From Pohlia nutans (Eukaryota; Streptophyta; Bryopsida; Bryales; Mniaceae), in NCBI GenBank assembly GCA_022496805.1, contig CM040099.1:4218501-4282500 (forward strand): a DNA stretch of 64,000 nt, written 5' to 3'. The number at the start of each line of letters is the position of its first letter. The stretch's first letter is position 1. This document shows positions 1-12,527 of this stretch, piece by piece. A program made the position numbers and the translations under genes. The notes under the pieces were generated by a model, which saw nothing but the letters and a program-made list of their open reading frames with translations, made no database searches and was not told the origin of the DNA.

Positions 1-720
1 CCCATCTCTCTTCTCCCTTTTCTTCTTCTTCTTCCCCTCTTCTCATATATGTAGGGGAGAGGAATAGGGAGGAAGAGGGAGTGGGAGAGTGAATGAAAGA
101 GAACCCTATATATATTAGAAGAGGGGAAGGAGATGGAGAGGAGATGAATATAGAGAGTGATGAAGATGGAGAGGGAGATGAAGAGGGAGATAAAGATGGA
201 AATGAGGGAGATAAGAGGGTTTTTGGGCTTTAGGTGCGTGGCCGCGTACCTCATCTGCTAAAAATAGAAAAATTTCAATAAAATAAAATAAAATAATAAT
301 AGTAATAATATTATTTTTTTGGGCGGCCACCATTTAGGATTCAGCAACACCCAACGGCCAACCAAAAGAAGATTTTTTTTTAAATTTATTTAATTTTATT
401 TTTTTTGTTGGGTGTGTGTGTGTTCAGTTCGCTCCCATTGTTTAAGGTTCATTAGCCACGACTGGAAAAAAAAAAGTAGAAGTAAAAAAAGACAAGGAAG
501 ACAAAAAGGAAGACAACAAGAAGACAAGAAGAAATACAAGAGGGAGACAAGAAAGAAGACAAGAAAGAATTGAAGATAAAAAAAAAAGATAAAAAAAAAG
601 ATAAAAGGAAAGATAAAGATAAGAATAAAAATTACTTAAAATAATTATTTGTTTACAATGTAAGGAATTTAAGAAAGACAATAATCGTCGTTTTTTTTTT
701 AAAAAAAGTTAGAAAAAATC
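1..720. repeat. Simple-sequence, purine-biased tracts
   Basis: Positions about 40-220 are GA-rich with many GGAGATGA-like blocks, about 460-620 are AAGA-rich, and short A and T runs lie between them. The open frames on the minus strand here are only translations of pyrimidine runs. I see no gene. Confidence 0.8.
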
Positions 721-822
721 AATTATGTGCTTGGAGACCAAGTGCATGATTATATAGCCAAGTGAGTAAAATAGCGAATTGTGTATTAATCATAGCACAC
801 AAACATAGAGGGTGGCCCATCA

Positions 823-1396
823 CAACCCCTAAACATCCAACCGTCCACACAAACACACGTTTCTCATCTGTCATTGACTTTTTGTAGTGTGGACTTTCTA
901 CTATATATTTTATGGAAAAATAGCTTCATGCCGAGCTTTATGCATGTTTGATCCAATTAGTAAGGGGATGATTTGTAAAATTTTCATACCTCATCTCATG
1001 TTGTAATGATTCACCTAAAATCTCAAAAATTTCAATATATAAGTGCTCTTTCAAAAGTCAAGTCATAAAATCAAACAACCAAAAAAACTTCAAAAATCAC
1101 TACACTTAGAGTATTACATTTCAACCAATCGCAACACATTTCATGTATAAATTATCAATATCTTATTTGTAATCAAATTACAAAAAATAAAATAAAATTT
1201 TAATTCTCAAATTTTATACAAAAATATTGGTGACAACGACGAGGACAACGATCATAGATCTAAGTATGAATAGCATCATAAATCCATTATGTACAATTTT
1301 CATTCAAATATCAAGTTCAAAATATCCCTCTCAAATACATTTTAGAACACGTGTTTGAAATTCTTCAAATCTGGAGAGAGGTGGGGATTTAAGATG
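823..1396 (+). mobile_element. Decayed TTAA-type MITE, family D
   Basis: This is a diverged copy of the element at 56672-57432. Shared landmarks are the CACTACACTTAGAGTATTAC block near 1099 and the GTTCAAAATATCCCTCTC-type block near 1315. The left end reads AACCCCTAAACATCC, matching the CCCCTAAA terminus of the family, but the flanking TTAA has been lost. The right end is degenerate, so the boundary is approximate. Confidence 0.55.
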
Positions 1397-2474
1397 TCAA
1401 GTTATAACCTCTACCAGTGTTAGTATTGAACAATAATCATGGTATAAATAATCACGATGGCACCTCACAATGGTGCTATTTCACAATATTGCTAGTTTAT
1501 TAAGCATGAGGAATCGACCTTTGGAAAATAACCTTTCATCCCTACTCTACATGATAATGCAAATGAAACACTTCAAAAGCACTCATAATTATAGCACTTT
1601 AATATTTCACATGATTCAAAATACTTGAGTTATAATGACCTCACTCTCTATAAAAGGCACTAACGAACCGACATGAGAAAGTTATTTTGTAAATGACCTC
1701 TACAACCGGTATTTAGTGAGGTCATGGCAAATCAAATGTTGTTACGTACGTACACTCATCTTGAGAAAGTGGATATATCTATGATATCAAAATTGATTCA
1801 TAGACAATTAGTGTTCATTAATTATATTAACAAAAAGTATGTTACAATTACATTCTACGCTTATGACCAAAAGCATTTCGGAGAGAGTAGAATTGTAAAA
1901 GAATCATACATCCTCTTACCTTCAAATACAAGTAACTTTTACGACAAGACTCGTAAAACTAACTACAGCCTTATTGCCGATCACAGTGTACAACCCTCAC
2001 AAGATTACTACATCCATTTACAGGTGAATACTGCTATAATAGGTCCTAATCCTTATCATGCAATACTATCGAAGCCGCTAATCATCAATTGTTGAAAAGC
2101 CACAACTGAAACCTATAGTCGTCAATACCATTTTACTAAACCAACTCTGACCCTATGGATGCGGTGGGATTGCTTGGCAAATCTCAACCTTTCATCCTTT
2201 TTCTGTTGATAAAAACACTACATGGAGACATCAAAATGAGACCAAGTGACTCCTAGAGTGTCTAGTGTGAGTTGCATGGAACCTCTACTACATACTCAAA
2301 TCACCAATTCTACAAACGACAATTCAACGCTAATTGAATTGATTCTCAACACCCTACTCGTACTTGCTAAAAAAAACCATGAGGGACTTATCATGAATGA
2401 ATATACATAGTCTACATGAAGTAGTTAAATTATGAACATTGATGAATTAACCCATTGAAGTGCTACATTCACTA
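1397..2474. other. AT-rich intergenic DNA, no gene recognised
   Basis: The only frame of note is a 123-codon plus-strand frame at 1724-2095, which has no motif I recognise, and I see no convincing splice partners or promoter. Nothing else stands out. Confidence 0.5.
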
Positions 2475-3523
2475 TATGGACGCTGGGTGCTCGGGGGGGC
2501 ACTGGCGAAAATTTTAGAAACAACGTGCGATAAAAAATAGGGTCCAATATATTCATTGTAGGTAAATTTTATAAAAAATATACATGTAGTATAGGAGATT
2601 TTAAAATAGTGAAACATGTTTACATGTAAAATACCATCACATGTAATATTTTCAGGCTTTTTACATGTAAAATACCATCACCTTATAATCCTTTTTGCAA
2701 CGTAAATAACCCCCCCAATAAATAGGTCTCAAACGCACGTGTATGCAAAATATAAGAGGGAGTGCACCCCATGAGGCTGGGTAATTTCTGATGCGTCCTT
2801 TCACCACGTACAATGATTTTTTTCATCCATCCAAATTTCTCTTGGTTCTTGTGCTAGTTGACTACTATTTTTACAAAATGGATCTTCAAAGTAAATTTTT
2901 TAAATAGAAAATAAAAGTGGTTTATGTCAATTTTATTCGTAATTCAAAAAGTGAGATCTTAAAAATGATTTTTCAAAATCAATAGAATCACTTAATGAAA
3001 ATTATACCATCTCATAGAGCATATCATTCCAAATTCATGATAAATTTTTTAAATTAAATTTGTTAATTCGAGATTTTAAATTGAATTTCAAAAGAAAACC
3101 TTGAAAATTTAATTATAAAATTTAATAAAAAAATATGATAAATCCAACCATACAAATGAGTTTTTCAACTTTTCTTTGTATATCAATTCCATTTGTGTGA
3201 TTCATAAAACATTTTATAACATATCTTTGAAATCATTGCATCATTTGAACCTCAAAAGGTTAAGATAAAATTATGATTTATAGGTTCAAACATTCTTGTT
3301 TTAACCTTTAAAGGATAGTAGAAACGTTGGCGTATATTTGACACTTGTTGTAAATAGAAAATTTGAAATTGAGACCCCAAAAACTCATTAAAATCACGTC
3401 AACGAGAATTTTAACTTAATTTTTTGATCTTCAACCTATAGGAGGTGTAGAACCATGCCAAATATAATAGAATATTGGTGTATAATATTGGCTCGAAAGG
3501 GCTCCCTGGACCTTAAGGGTTAA
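2475..3523. mobile_element. Decayed TTAA-type MITE, family C
   Basis: The right end GGACCTTAAGGGTTAA (TTAA at 3520-3523) and internal blocks such as TTTCTCTTGGTTCTTGTGC (near 2837) also occur in the bounded element at 61527-62072. The left end is not clean, so the true size is uncertain. A short direct duplication of TTACATGTAAAATACCATCA lies at about 2619-2682. Confidence 0.5.
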
Positions 3524-4214
3524 AGTTTTGAAAAGAGCCAAACAAACTAATCAAACATGGTACCTAAATAGAGATATTTAAACTATAAAACCACTTCAAG
3601 AAGAAACAATAAACTTTCAAAATCCCCAATCTTGCCAATTCTATCAAATGATGTACTTAAATGAATGACACATAATCGCATACTTAGTCTTCTCTACTAT
3701 GATCTCGTATACAAGACTTCCCGTTAATAACGGACAAGTAACAAATTCTCTGCATAGTTCCTATCTTTTGATATAGACAAGGAGTCATCCATACCTCTAA
3801 GTGATATTTGTACACTCAGCTGCACTACTTCTTAATTGATGTACAATTCTAATCTTTTACTTCTAAATCCTCGATGCAAAAAAGAGGGAATGTAGTTCCC
3901 TCTACTCCTGTGAACCTTGATGTGGGATCTCAAATGAACGGATTCTTGATTCTTCTGCTTGAACCACTGTGATTTCCAAAATCCTGATCTCCAAAATGCT
4001 TTGATCCCCAAAATTTCTTGGTCTCCAAAATCTTGATCCCCATAATGTGTTAGGCTGGAACTTTCTGATCTCCAAAATGACTTGAGCTTAAAAATCTTGA
4101 TCCGAAATCAAAATGCCTTGTGCTCCATGATGTATCTTGTTGGGGGTTACCACTGAAATAATAAATTTACAACTGGCCGACGCATGTGAAATCGTTGAAT
4201 GGCACTTCAAATGC
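3524..4214. other. Region downstream of the GARP gene, with degenerate short repeats
   Basis: This probably contains the 3' untranslated region of the minus-strand gene that ends at 4215. At about 3966-4100 a degenerate unit of roughly 17 bp (TGATCTCCAAAAT-like) occurs several times. I see no gene. Confidence 0.5.
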
Positions 4215-5604
4215 TCAAGAGAGTCTAAGATTCAATTCCGCTTCCTCCTGAGTAGAAGGGGAGGAGAATTGGAAGTTTGGGCCATGGGATCTGGTGGCCA
4301 TTGTGAGCTCGAGCCCAATCAGGCTCTCTTCACCTCTCCTCTTGCTGCCACTCAGAGAATTGGTTTGAACATCCACAAGATTGTTTGTGCTTGTTCTACC
4401 GAGAAAAGTCCCAAGGGACTGACCCCAGTCAGGTTGATAGTTGGATGATTGACCGGGGTCTTGCTGAAGAAGCTCGTGCTCCTGGATGTTGACGCTAGGA
4501 TTTCGTCTGTAATTATCGTTTAGCTCCACAACGGGAACCACCGTACGAGTGGACCCTATGTTCTCCATATCCATACTTTCTATGTCCTCCGTCTGCTGGA
4601 ATGCGTGATCGTTTGGAGAGTCCCTCAGCAAGGCAGCCTCGGAACTTCGCCCTGAAACTTCCCTTAGTTGCATCAGCGCCTCAGCTCCTTCAAGTGTCAT
4701 TTCCTCTAATCCCAATCTAGTTTGAGCGTGCCTTTGATCTGCGCAAAAAAATGAAGACATTAGCATCAGCTTCAACCATTGCAATAAAAGACGTGATTCG
4801 TCCACAGTCAGATTTGAATTTTAATCCTTAAACAAGGTTTGAATACTTTGCACTACTTCTGGATAGTGTAAAACTCACCAAATCTGGGCATTGCTTCCTC
4901 GTTCGACCCTGAAGGTTCCTTCCCAGGTTTCCTGTACATCTGCACAAAGCTCCAACAATTATGATTAGGATGTGATTTCAACCGGTCAGGCAGATACTAG
5001 CTAAATCTTCCATTTGACTTCACAATGCATAGAACTGAAGTCATCAGCCTTTGGAAACGGTTGAAAATGAATGTGCTACATACCTGAAGATGGCTTTTCA
5101 CTTGTCCAAGAGTGAGACCTTCCGGCTTATTTCCCATAAGCTGTAATATCTTCTTCGGTGTCGCCCCTGTAACACAAGACGCCAGAGCAGCACATGATAA
5201 TCAATTATCCAATGGAATCAATTCACAATTAACTTGCCCCGTAACATTGAAAAAAAACCGCGAGCAAGTCACGGAATTCAGTTTTCCCTCTCCAATAAGG
5301 AAATCGAGCTATTCACAAATTCAAGAAAATATGTACAGATTCACTTACTGTCTTGACCACCGAGCTGATCGACAGCACGCACAAATCGCTGGTGAATGTC
5401 ACCAATTGTCCAGTCTCGCTTCTCTGTGGTGGTGCGCACGTACCGCCGCACGTTGGGCCGGTTGCGCCGGACGTCCTCGGCAGAGGAACTCGAATTCTCT
5501 GCGTTGATGGCATTTCTGCTGCTCCTCTCCTCAGAATAATAGGAGCGACGAGTCGTCCTCCTTGAACTCGAGTCAGGCAAAGCCATCCTAATCGGTTCAG
5601 GCAT
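4215..5604 (-). CDS. GARP/MYB-like (G2-like) transcription factor with C-terminal EAR motif
   Basis: Likely a nuclear DNA-binding protein of 307 aa that acts as a repressor. Exons on the minus strand are 5604-5349, 5166-5084, 4939-4879 and 4738-4215; all junctions are GT-AG and the frame closes. Residues 1-60 are rich in Ser and Arg. The single GARP domain covers about 62-117, with FVRAVDQLGGQDRATPKKIL in its middle and VKSHLQMYR at its end, closest in style to the LGGQERATPK-type plant proteins. The tail is polar and ends in LNLRLS, an LxLxL EAR repression motif. Two features depart from the usual domain: one extra residue in WTIGDIH (normally WTPELH) and a longer turn (GNKPEGLT). The start is the first in-frame ATG, at 5604; a second Met follows six codons later. 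A membership of the KANADI group is not supported by the flanking sequence. Family assignment is firm, target genes unknown. Confidence 0.87.
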
Positions 5605-8550
5605 ATAACAATCGAAACCTAACAATAGCGGAATAAAAAATCAACAGCACACGGATGTACGTCGCCTCTCCTTAATTGATGCAGTTGAGCTCCGACTCCC
5701 TGAAAGAAAATTCGTAAACGTGAAATAAATTTCGAATCCAGCATGTCATCTAGGTTTAGATTGTATAATTGTACTTTCCAAGCATACCGGCAACCTTACA
5801 GACATCAAACGAAGGAACCGACACGGTAACACAAAATAAAGCTGGAGAGAGTGCCACGCAAGACTCTAACTAAAGGTTCCGATTACCGCTTATTGATTGC
5901 TTGCCAATCAAGCAACGTGGCCACCGATTGTCTGTACGTGCAATGCTTACCTCCACAATTAAAATTAATTTGCTGGCAAATGCTATCAGAATTTTCGAGC
6001 GATGTCGATCTGCATAGGTGCACCCCCGCCAGCCTACGTACTTATGTCGACCAGAATAAATAAAGGTAAATCCTCGAGAGTCGCGCTCTAGCTCTGCAGA
6101 CTACGTCCAGCTTCCAAGACAATCAGCTTGCGCTACTTCCTGTCGGTTGATTCTGCACTAACAGCACCTGCGATCGAGTAGACGCGTTACGAAAGACGAC
6201 AGAACGTAGGTTAATTTCGGTGGTCTCCAAGTCCACATTAATTCGCACTCCGTGTTTGCAAGCCTAGGGCTGGAAAGTTCTACCAAGGAGCTGCTTCCAC
6301 AACCGAAAATTAGAAAGCATTGACAATAAGTACCAATTTCCGACTATAGACGCTGCCTGGAGAGAAACTTACAAAGAATGCTCAGCTCGAAGAAGTCAGT
6401 GAACTACTTGCATCGAGTACCGGTATTCAGTGTGCTCTTGAACTCTGTAGATCGAAAAGCATTAGTCTCCAAAGTTTGTTGCTCGGCCGGACGGAGTCCA
6501 CGACACAGACAATTTCGAGCAATTTTATTTTTCTGACTGAGGGAGGAATAATTATTTCAAGCTAAAACTGGATGTGAGAATTTCTATCTGAGACGTCCGA
6601 ACTTGAATGGAACGGGCGGCCTGAAATTTCTTCACCACGTCGATGTTGATAATCGGAAACTACTGCAGTCAGAGCCGAGGTAACAGTTAAGAAAAACTCG
6701 CAGTGCTTTGAATGAAGGCAAGGGAAGGGCACGCGCCTTTGCCGACACACTATTTCTAGTTGTACAGTAGCTTCCCGAGAAAGTAGGAGAGACGCAACTG
6801 TGTATGTACAGCCTGGGGACCACGGTGAATTACTGACTACGGTCGGAGAGTGATAGAGAACATTCCGAAATGATAAACTAAATACTGTCAGTCAGTTCGT
6901 CGGCTACACGGTCACAGACATCCTCTGGTCGCAGACTTAATTAGCTCCAAGTACCGAGGAATGAAACACGCCTCAGTCGGAAAGAAATTAGAAATTAGAG
7001 AATGTTCAGTCGGAGACAGCCGTGTAGTTCCAAACAGAACAATTGAAGGATGTTCGGCGATGGCGGTGCGTATCTGGCGTTTTGCGCACGTTTCGTATTA
7101 CAGATACTCGCATGCAGATCATTAGGCTTGCCGTGTGTCTTCGTTACCTGCCGGCCATTCCGTTTAGCTTTGCATCGTTGAATTAAATCTGCTCGCATGC
7201 TTACCGTCGCGTAGGGATTCGAATTATCGAAGACGCAGAGTCCAGCGAATTTGGAGCAGTCGGAATTTATTGCAGAGTGAGTAGATTCTATACTCGCAGT
7301 GCACTAGAGGAATCCATATCGGGGAGGGAGTGTACAGACTCTGCAAGAGAATTTGGAAAAATCAAACCCTCGAGAACGAACCTGACCAAGCAATTTCTGT
7401 GCAAGCAAGAACATGACGTAGTCAATTCAAGCCAGCACGGCAATAAAATTCAACTACTACCGAGATTATTTCCGGAGATCACTTCATCAGTGCTTAGAAA
7501 TCCCTCTCGAGTAGGCGAACAGCTCCTATCGGAGTGCAGACGCCGACCTAGTCGTTTCACAGCTAGCCGGGAATTCTTTACTTGACTTTGTCTCTTCCTC
7601 AAGAGTGCGCTCAAAGCCTTCAGTTCGAATGTAAGTATTCGGAATATATATATATGCAACAGAGAGAAACGTCAGACTTACTTTTTAGCGGAATGAACTA
7701 AAAACAAAAAATCTTGCAAAGTCGAATTGTCAACGACAATAGCGAATAGAGCTAGAGATAGATGTAATTAGTATCGTGTCTGTCCTTTTCTAACAAGCTG
7801 CAGCGTCTCCAGACTTGGTCCAACACCATCCGCCTCGAAATTCTTGCCATTCTCTTGCTTGCTTCGTACGCTGGTGCATTCTCTGAATATCTCTACAATC
7901 CTCCACAAATTAAAGAATTCAATTCTTGTCAGACATTTGATATATCACGACGACAGAATTGATTGAAGCGAAGTGAAATCAGATGCAAACGATAATTACA
8001 AAAATTAAAAACAAGTAAGTTAGTTCAGTAGCGCCCCCCGGCCTTCAGCCGCCCGGCCGGGCCCTCCGCAGTCTGTACAATTCCTTGCGATCTACGCTCC
8101 ATAGGCCTCTGTGGTCCGCATCTGGGGGAGAATGGTTGCGATTCTCGAGGTCTGTCCCCAAACTGAGCCGACACTTTGCCATTGTCGAACGGAATGATTT
8201 TTTTATAATTATTTTTTGATAACGGAAGTTCGGATCATCTACAGTGACAAGTAACTTAACAGTGAGCCCTGCGTCGCCATTAAACTCTGGTGGCAACGCG
8301 TGTCTGCCATGGCAATATTGTAATCGGCTATGAATGTTTTGGGAGCGTGATCCATGGCTGCGATGAGCCATGGCGGAACAGATTCTTGTGCTGCGGACCC
8401 GCCATGTTTAAACAGAGTGACGAGAGTCGGTTAGGGTAGCGGACTCTTTCCGTGCGGGTGCTTTTTGTCGTGAGCTGAAAAGTCACCCTAAGAGATCGAA
8501 ATACCGTTTGTAAGAAACAACTGTAGCGTAAACTCGGTACATTTACATTA
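5605..8550 (-). promoter_or_regulatory. Long leader/promoter region of the GARP gene
   Basis: This 2.9-kb stretch is less AT-rich and less repetitive than the DNA around it and has no long frame. On the minus strand there are good donor-like sites (for example near 7200 and 5950) and an acceptor-like site near 5704, so one or more introns in the 5' untranslated region are plausible. I cannot place the transcription start. No known family was recognised in the short frames on either strand. Confidence 0.4.
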
Positions 8551-9043
8551 TTAACCCCTAACTGCCCAACCACGTAACATTCAGTAAGGGCCTCCTTCCA
8601 TGCTTGGATTGGTACGGCAGTAAACAGTGACTTCACCACCACCGAAATCTGCAAAGCACTTCACCGGTAGAGAGGGCCCCCACCAATTTGTACACTCAAA
8701 TATACCTGCGATGCACCTAAATTTAAACGCAATAAAGAAAGGAGCCAATGAAAGGTGCCTCCAATGACGAGTGAAACTCAATGTCCTGTTTCTCCACTCA
8801 CCTTCTTCCGTTGAAGTTTGAGACCTCAATCCTTGAGTTTTCTTGATTCCACTGGAACCGATCATACATGGAAGCCTGATCTAAGGTAGGAGCATCCAAT
8901 TGGACCGATTGGACACTGCTTGAATCTAAGGTTTTTAGTATATAAGATAGCTGTAAGGGTCTTATACATTTGATTTTAAGTTTTTTAATTTTCTAGGTTT
9001 TTGAAATTTTAATGATTTAGACAAGATCCAATTTGAAAATTTA
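8551..9043. other. Intergenic DNA with one TTAA-type terminus
   Basis: A TTAACCCCTAACTGCC terminus begins at 8551, but I could not find the matching right end. Nothing else was recognised. Confidence 0.35.
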
Positions 9044-9045
9044 TA

Positions 9046-9147
9046 CTCCCTCTGTCCCATATTGACTTGCACGTAGGTTCTCTGAAATCTACCTCTTGAG
9101 GTAGATTTCAGAGAACCTACGTGCAAGTCATTATAGGACAGAGGGAG
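9046..9147. mobile_element. Stowaway-type MITE, near-perfect palindrome
   Basis: The element is 102 bp long and begins CTCCCTCTGTCC and ends GGACAGAGGGAG. It is flanked by TA on both sides (9044-9045 and 9148-9149). Its two halves pair along almost the whole length around a 3-base centre. These are the terminal sequence and target site of the Stowaway (Tc1/mariner) group. Confidence 0.9.
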
Positions 9148-9302
9148 TAGTAATTACATGATTTATTGTATTTTATTTTTAAATTCATTTTAAACAATTT
9201 AATAATAAAAAATTACAATTTTTTTGTCATTTTCAATTCCTGATACTACAAAATATTTTTCCTTGAAAAAAGTGCCTCCAACTATACTACATTGTTTAAC
9301 CC

Positions 9303-9890
9303 TTAACCCCTTAACGTACCAGGGTGTCCCTGGAATTGACAATTTGAGAAAAAACATTATAAACTACCATTTAGAAGAATATTTTGGAATTGATATACAT
9401 ATGAAAGTTCTAGATCTTGAATTTTAGATTCCATCCGTACGGTTCCATTCACTAATACAATCACCAATATTTAATTATAAAATTTGAAAGTTAAAATTAA
9501 AAGTTCCTTCTAAATTCGATTACAAACTAAATTTCAATATTTTTTGAGTAAATTTTTTTGGAATGAGTTTGAAATGAGATACTCTTAAGTGTGGTGATAC
9601 TTTGAAATTTTTGTGTTTCTTAAATTTATGACCTCATTTTTCACGATTCCACTTTGAACTAGAGTCAATGCAATTTTGGCTTGGTCAACGACTTGACATA
9701 CTTCTACATTTGCAATTTTAGAAAAATATGTACTCTAGTATGACTAAATCCAGCCATTAGATAGGACAACAACTTGGTGAAGAATCTCCAAAAAATTGGA
9801 TGAGTATCATCCAAGCGTTGATGAGAACGTGAGAAGGCTTTAAAATCATTCGTCGTCCAGTTTCTGGACGCTATGACGTTTAGGGGTTAA
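9303..9890. mobile_element. TTAA-type MITE
   Basis: The left end is TTAACCCCTTAACGTACC and the right end is GACGTTTAGGGGTTAA, with TTAA at both boundaries. The region near the right end (a CCAGTTTCTGGACG hairpin) resembles the family C termini at 15330 and 61545. The left boundary is uncertain because another TTAA lies just upstream at 9294. Confidence 0.6.
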
Positions 9891-10744
9891 CTTCCTGAAC
9901 CATTTTGAGCACGTTTTGGACCCTGATTTTCTCGGTTAGGGATATATGTTGCTTAAACTTATGTAGTTCAATTTTTTACAATATCAACTGTAAGATCTCA
10001 TAGATATGCAAGTCACCTTCATTTTTACAAAGTTTGGTGTCAATCCAAGTTATAGGTTGTTTGGATGGGACACAAAAGTGAAGGGTACTCCAAGAAATTC
10101 ACTTTTTTCTCACTGCTGAAAATGAGCTTTGACCGACTCTCTTGGGCACATACTATTTTAGAAAGTTGGTGCCTTCTTGTCATTCTGAAGATAATCAAGT
10201 TCCCTACGCATGACAACAAGTTTTGTATTTTTAGGATAAAAATTGAGTGAGAAAGAGGCCTTGACATGACATCCACTTTTTACTAGTTCACTTGTGACTT
10301 TGAGAGAAATCTTACAACTTCCTACAAATTTGATCTTCCATTGCAAAATCGGACACGGTAGGTTGAAAGTACACAAAAGAATACATATAGTAGGAAAAAG
10401 AATATTGGAAAAAGGGTGAAATCCAAGTGCAAGATTTGCATTTCAGGAGCTACACCCACCCACAAGCCGCCCTCCTAAATGGAACACGTGGCAGTTCGTC
10501 AATCGCCTGTCACTCTCTTCAGCTGACTTTTCTTCCTCAGTTTTGTGACCACCCAACACTTGTGGATTTTTGTAAAATTGACAATGTGCATTTCTCCAAA
10601 TCAGACTACACCATTGGATAGCTAACTCGTTTCTACACAAAATTGGCCCAAATTTTGAATCATTCGGGCATTCCTTCCTCAAGATATTTTTAGTTTTAAA
10701 AATAGAGCGACCTATTTTGGGTCGCCTAGGAAGTTAAGGGTTAA
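9887..10744. mobile_element. TTAA-bounded element abutting the previous one
   Basis: It starts at the TTAA that ends the preceding element. The left end TTAACTTCCT is matched by AGGAAGTTAAGGGTTAA at the right. No coding frame of substance lies inside. The pairing of these two ends is an inference from the short inverted match. Confidence 0.45.
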
Positions 10745-10914
10745 GATGACATTTTAAGATGTTTTCACCTTACTATCCTGTAGTATGATATTTGTAAACA
10801 TTTAGATGAGATTATCATAAGATAATGGAAAAAAAAAGAATATTGGAGAATCTTCACACAAATTGCCATATTGCCTCTTTTCCAAAAAAGTATTAAATTC
10901 GACAGATGGTGCTG

Positions 10915-11491
10915 AAAGTGCTAAAGGACCAACCATTCATTTTTTGGACTATGTATAGATTTCATTCATGTTTTCTCATCTATCAAACATTTTTTGCACG
11001 GCAAAGAAATACATCCAAATTCTATTGTAAGATAGCTTCATGCATGTGTGATCCAATTAGAAAGGGGACAATTTGTGAAATTTTTATGCCTCTTTTCATG
11101 TTAGAGTGATTCATCACAAATTTCAAAGATTTTAATTAAAATGTGCTCTTGAAAAATGAACTCATAAAATTAAGCAAATAAAAAAAATCTCCAAAAATCA
11201 CTACACCTAGAGTATTACATGTCAACCCATCACAACAAATTTTATCTACAAATTGTCAATATCTTATTTGTAATTTGAATTCCAAAACATATTTGAATTT
11301 CAAGTTTCAAATTTTATTGAAAAATATTGGTGATAGCAATCGCAAATCTAACCATATGGATAGAATCTAAAATTCATAATGTACAACTTTTACTCATATG
11401 TTAAAATCAATATATCCCTCTTGGCTGCATTTTATAATGCATCTTTGCAAAACAACCAAATTTGGAGAGGGTGAGGACATCTAGGAGTTAA
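10915..11491 (+). mobile_element. TTAA-type MITE, family D
   Basis: Sequence similarity to 56672-57432 is clear along most of the length (GTGATCCAATTAGAAAGGGG near 11048, and CACTACACCTAGAGTATTAC near 11200). The right end CTAGGAGTTAA closes at TTAA 11488-11491. The left end is eroded. Confidence 0.65.
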
Positions 11492-11574
11492 CAACTTACA
11501 ACAATGATCATAACATTTGCTGGCATTTTGCATGAAAAGCAAAAATACACTTGGAACTTTTATATCACTCCTAG

Positions 11575-11809
11575 TTAACCCCTAAACGTCTGAACATGCC
11601 GTGGCGACTAGTAGAATACGATGTATTTTGGTTGTGTTTGGAATGGATCCACACCCTTAACGGGTTTGAGTTCAAAAAAAAAGGTTGAAATTTAGATCAA
11701 TGCAATTCTAGTGAGCTATTAAAATCCCAATTTAGAGTTTCTTGTTGGTAGTAAATCTCAATTATACGACAACATATATACTATCCCCATGGGAGGTTTT
11801 AAGGGTTAA
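11575..11809 (+). mobile_element. TTAA-type MITE, 235 bp, same family as 60161-60393
   Basis: It is bounded by TTAA at 11575-11578 and 11806-11809. The left terminus is CCCCTAAACGTCTGAAC and the right one is CCCATGGGAGGTTTTAAGGG. The element at 60161-60393 is the same sequence in reverse orientation, which fixes both ends independently. Confidence 0.85.
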
Positions 11810-12100
11810 TAATCAACGTACATGAGTTTGGCATGTAGAAAATATCATGTTGATATTGGCATGTATAAAGTGTCCAATCACAATTATAGTAAATATTCTT
11901 TGCAAATACTAGAATGCACTTATAACTCTTTTATTTCACCTATTTAGTAACCAATGTAGAGTACATGATTTCGAATGTTGGTATGTGAAAAGTGCCAATA
12001 ATATATGTAAAAGATGAAGATCACCAATATTCCCTGCATATGCTAGAATGTGATATTGGAAAGTGTGATAAAAACAAGTTCATGGTTGGAGATTGTGACA

Positions 12101-12465
12101 ATTAAGTTATCCTTAAAGTCACCTTGTGTTTGAAAAAGATGCCGTGAATTTTGCTTTAATATACTCTTATTTGTTCACCCCAAATAGTTAAAAAGTATGG
12201 AAAAGCTTGGTGGTCTATCATTGTTAGGTGTGTAAGAGCTTGGTGGTCTCTAAACTCAAAGGAAACTAGTTTAGCCGTCAAGAAAGACGGCTAAACTAGT
12301 TTTCCATGACTTTGAGGACCACCAAGCTCTTACACACCTAATAATGAGAGGCCACTAAGCTCTTCCCTACCTTTTAACTATTTGGGGTGAACGAATAAGA
12401 GTACATTAATGCAAAATTCACCGTATCTTGTTCAAACACAAGGTGACTTTAAGGATAACTCTAAT
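12101..12465. repeat. Foldback element of about 365 bp
   Basis: Two arms of about 180 bp (12101-12279 and 12286-12465) are near-complementary around a 6-base centre, with GCCGTC and GACGGC flanking the loop. A transcript from either strand would form one long hairpin. The outer ends read TTATCCTTAAAGTCACC and its complement. No clear target duplication was found, so the transposon superfamily is unassigned. Confidence 0.85.
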
Positions 12466-12527
12466 ACCGGTAATGAATTCAGAGTATGATATTGGAATGT
12501 ACTAAGGACAATTTCAAATTGGGATGT

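Noticed and set aside
1724..2095. 123-codon plus-strand open frame
   Set aside because: No recognisable motif, AT-rich surroundings, no convincing splice partners; could be chance or a decayed element.
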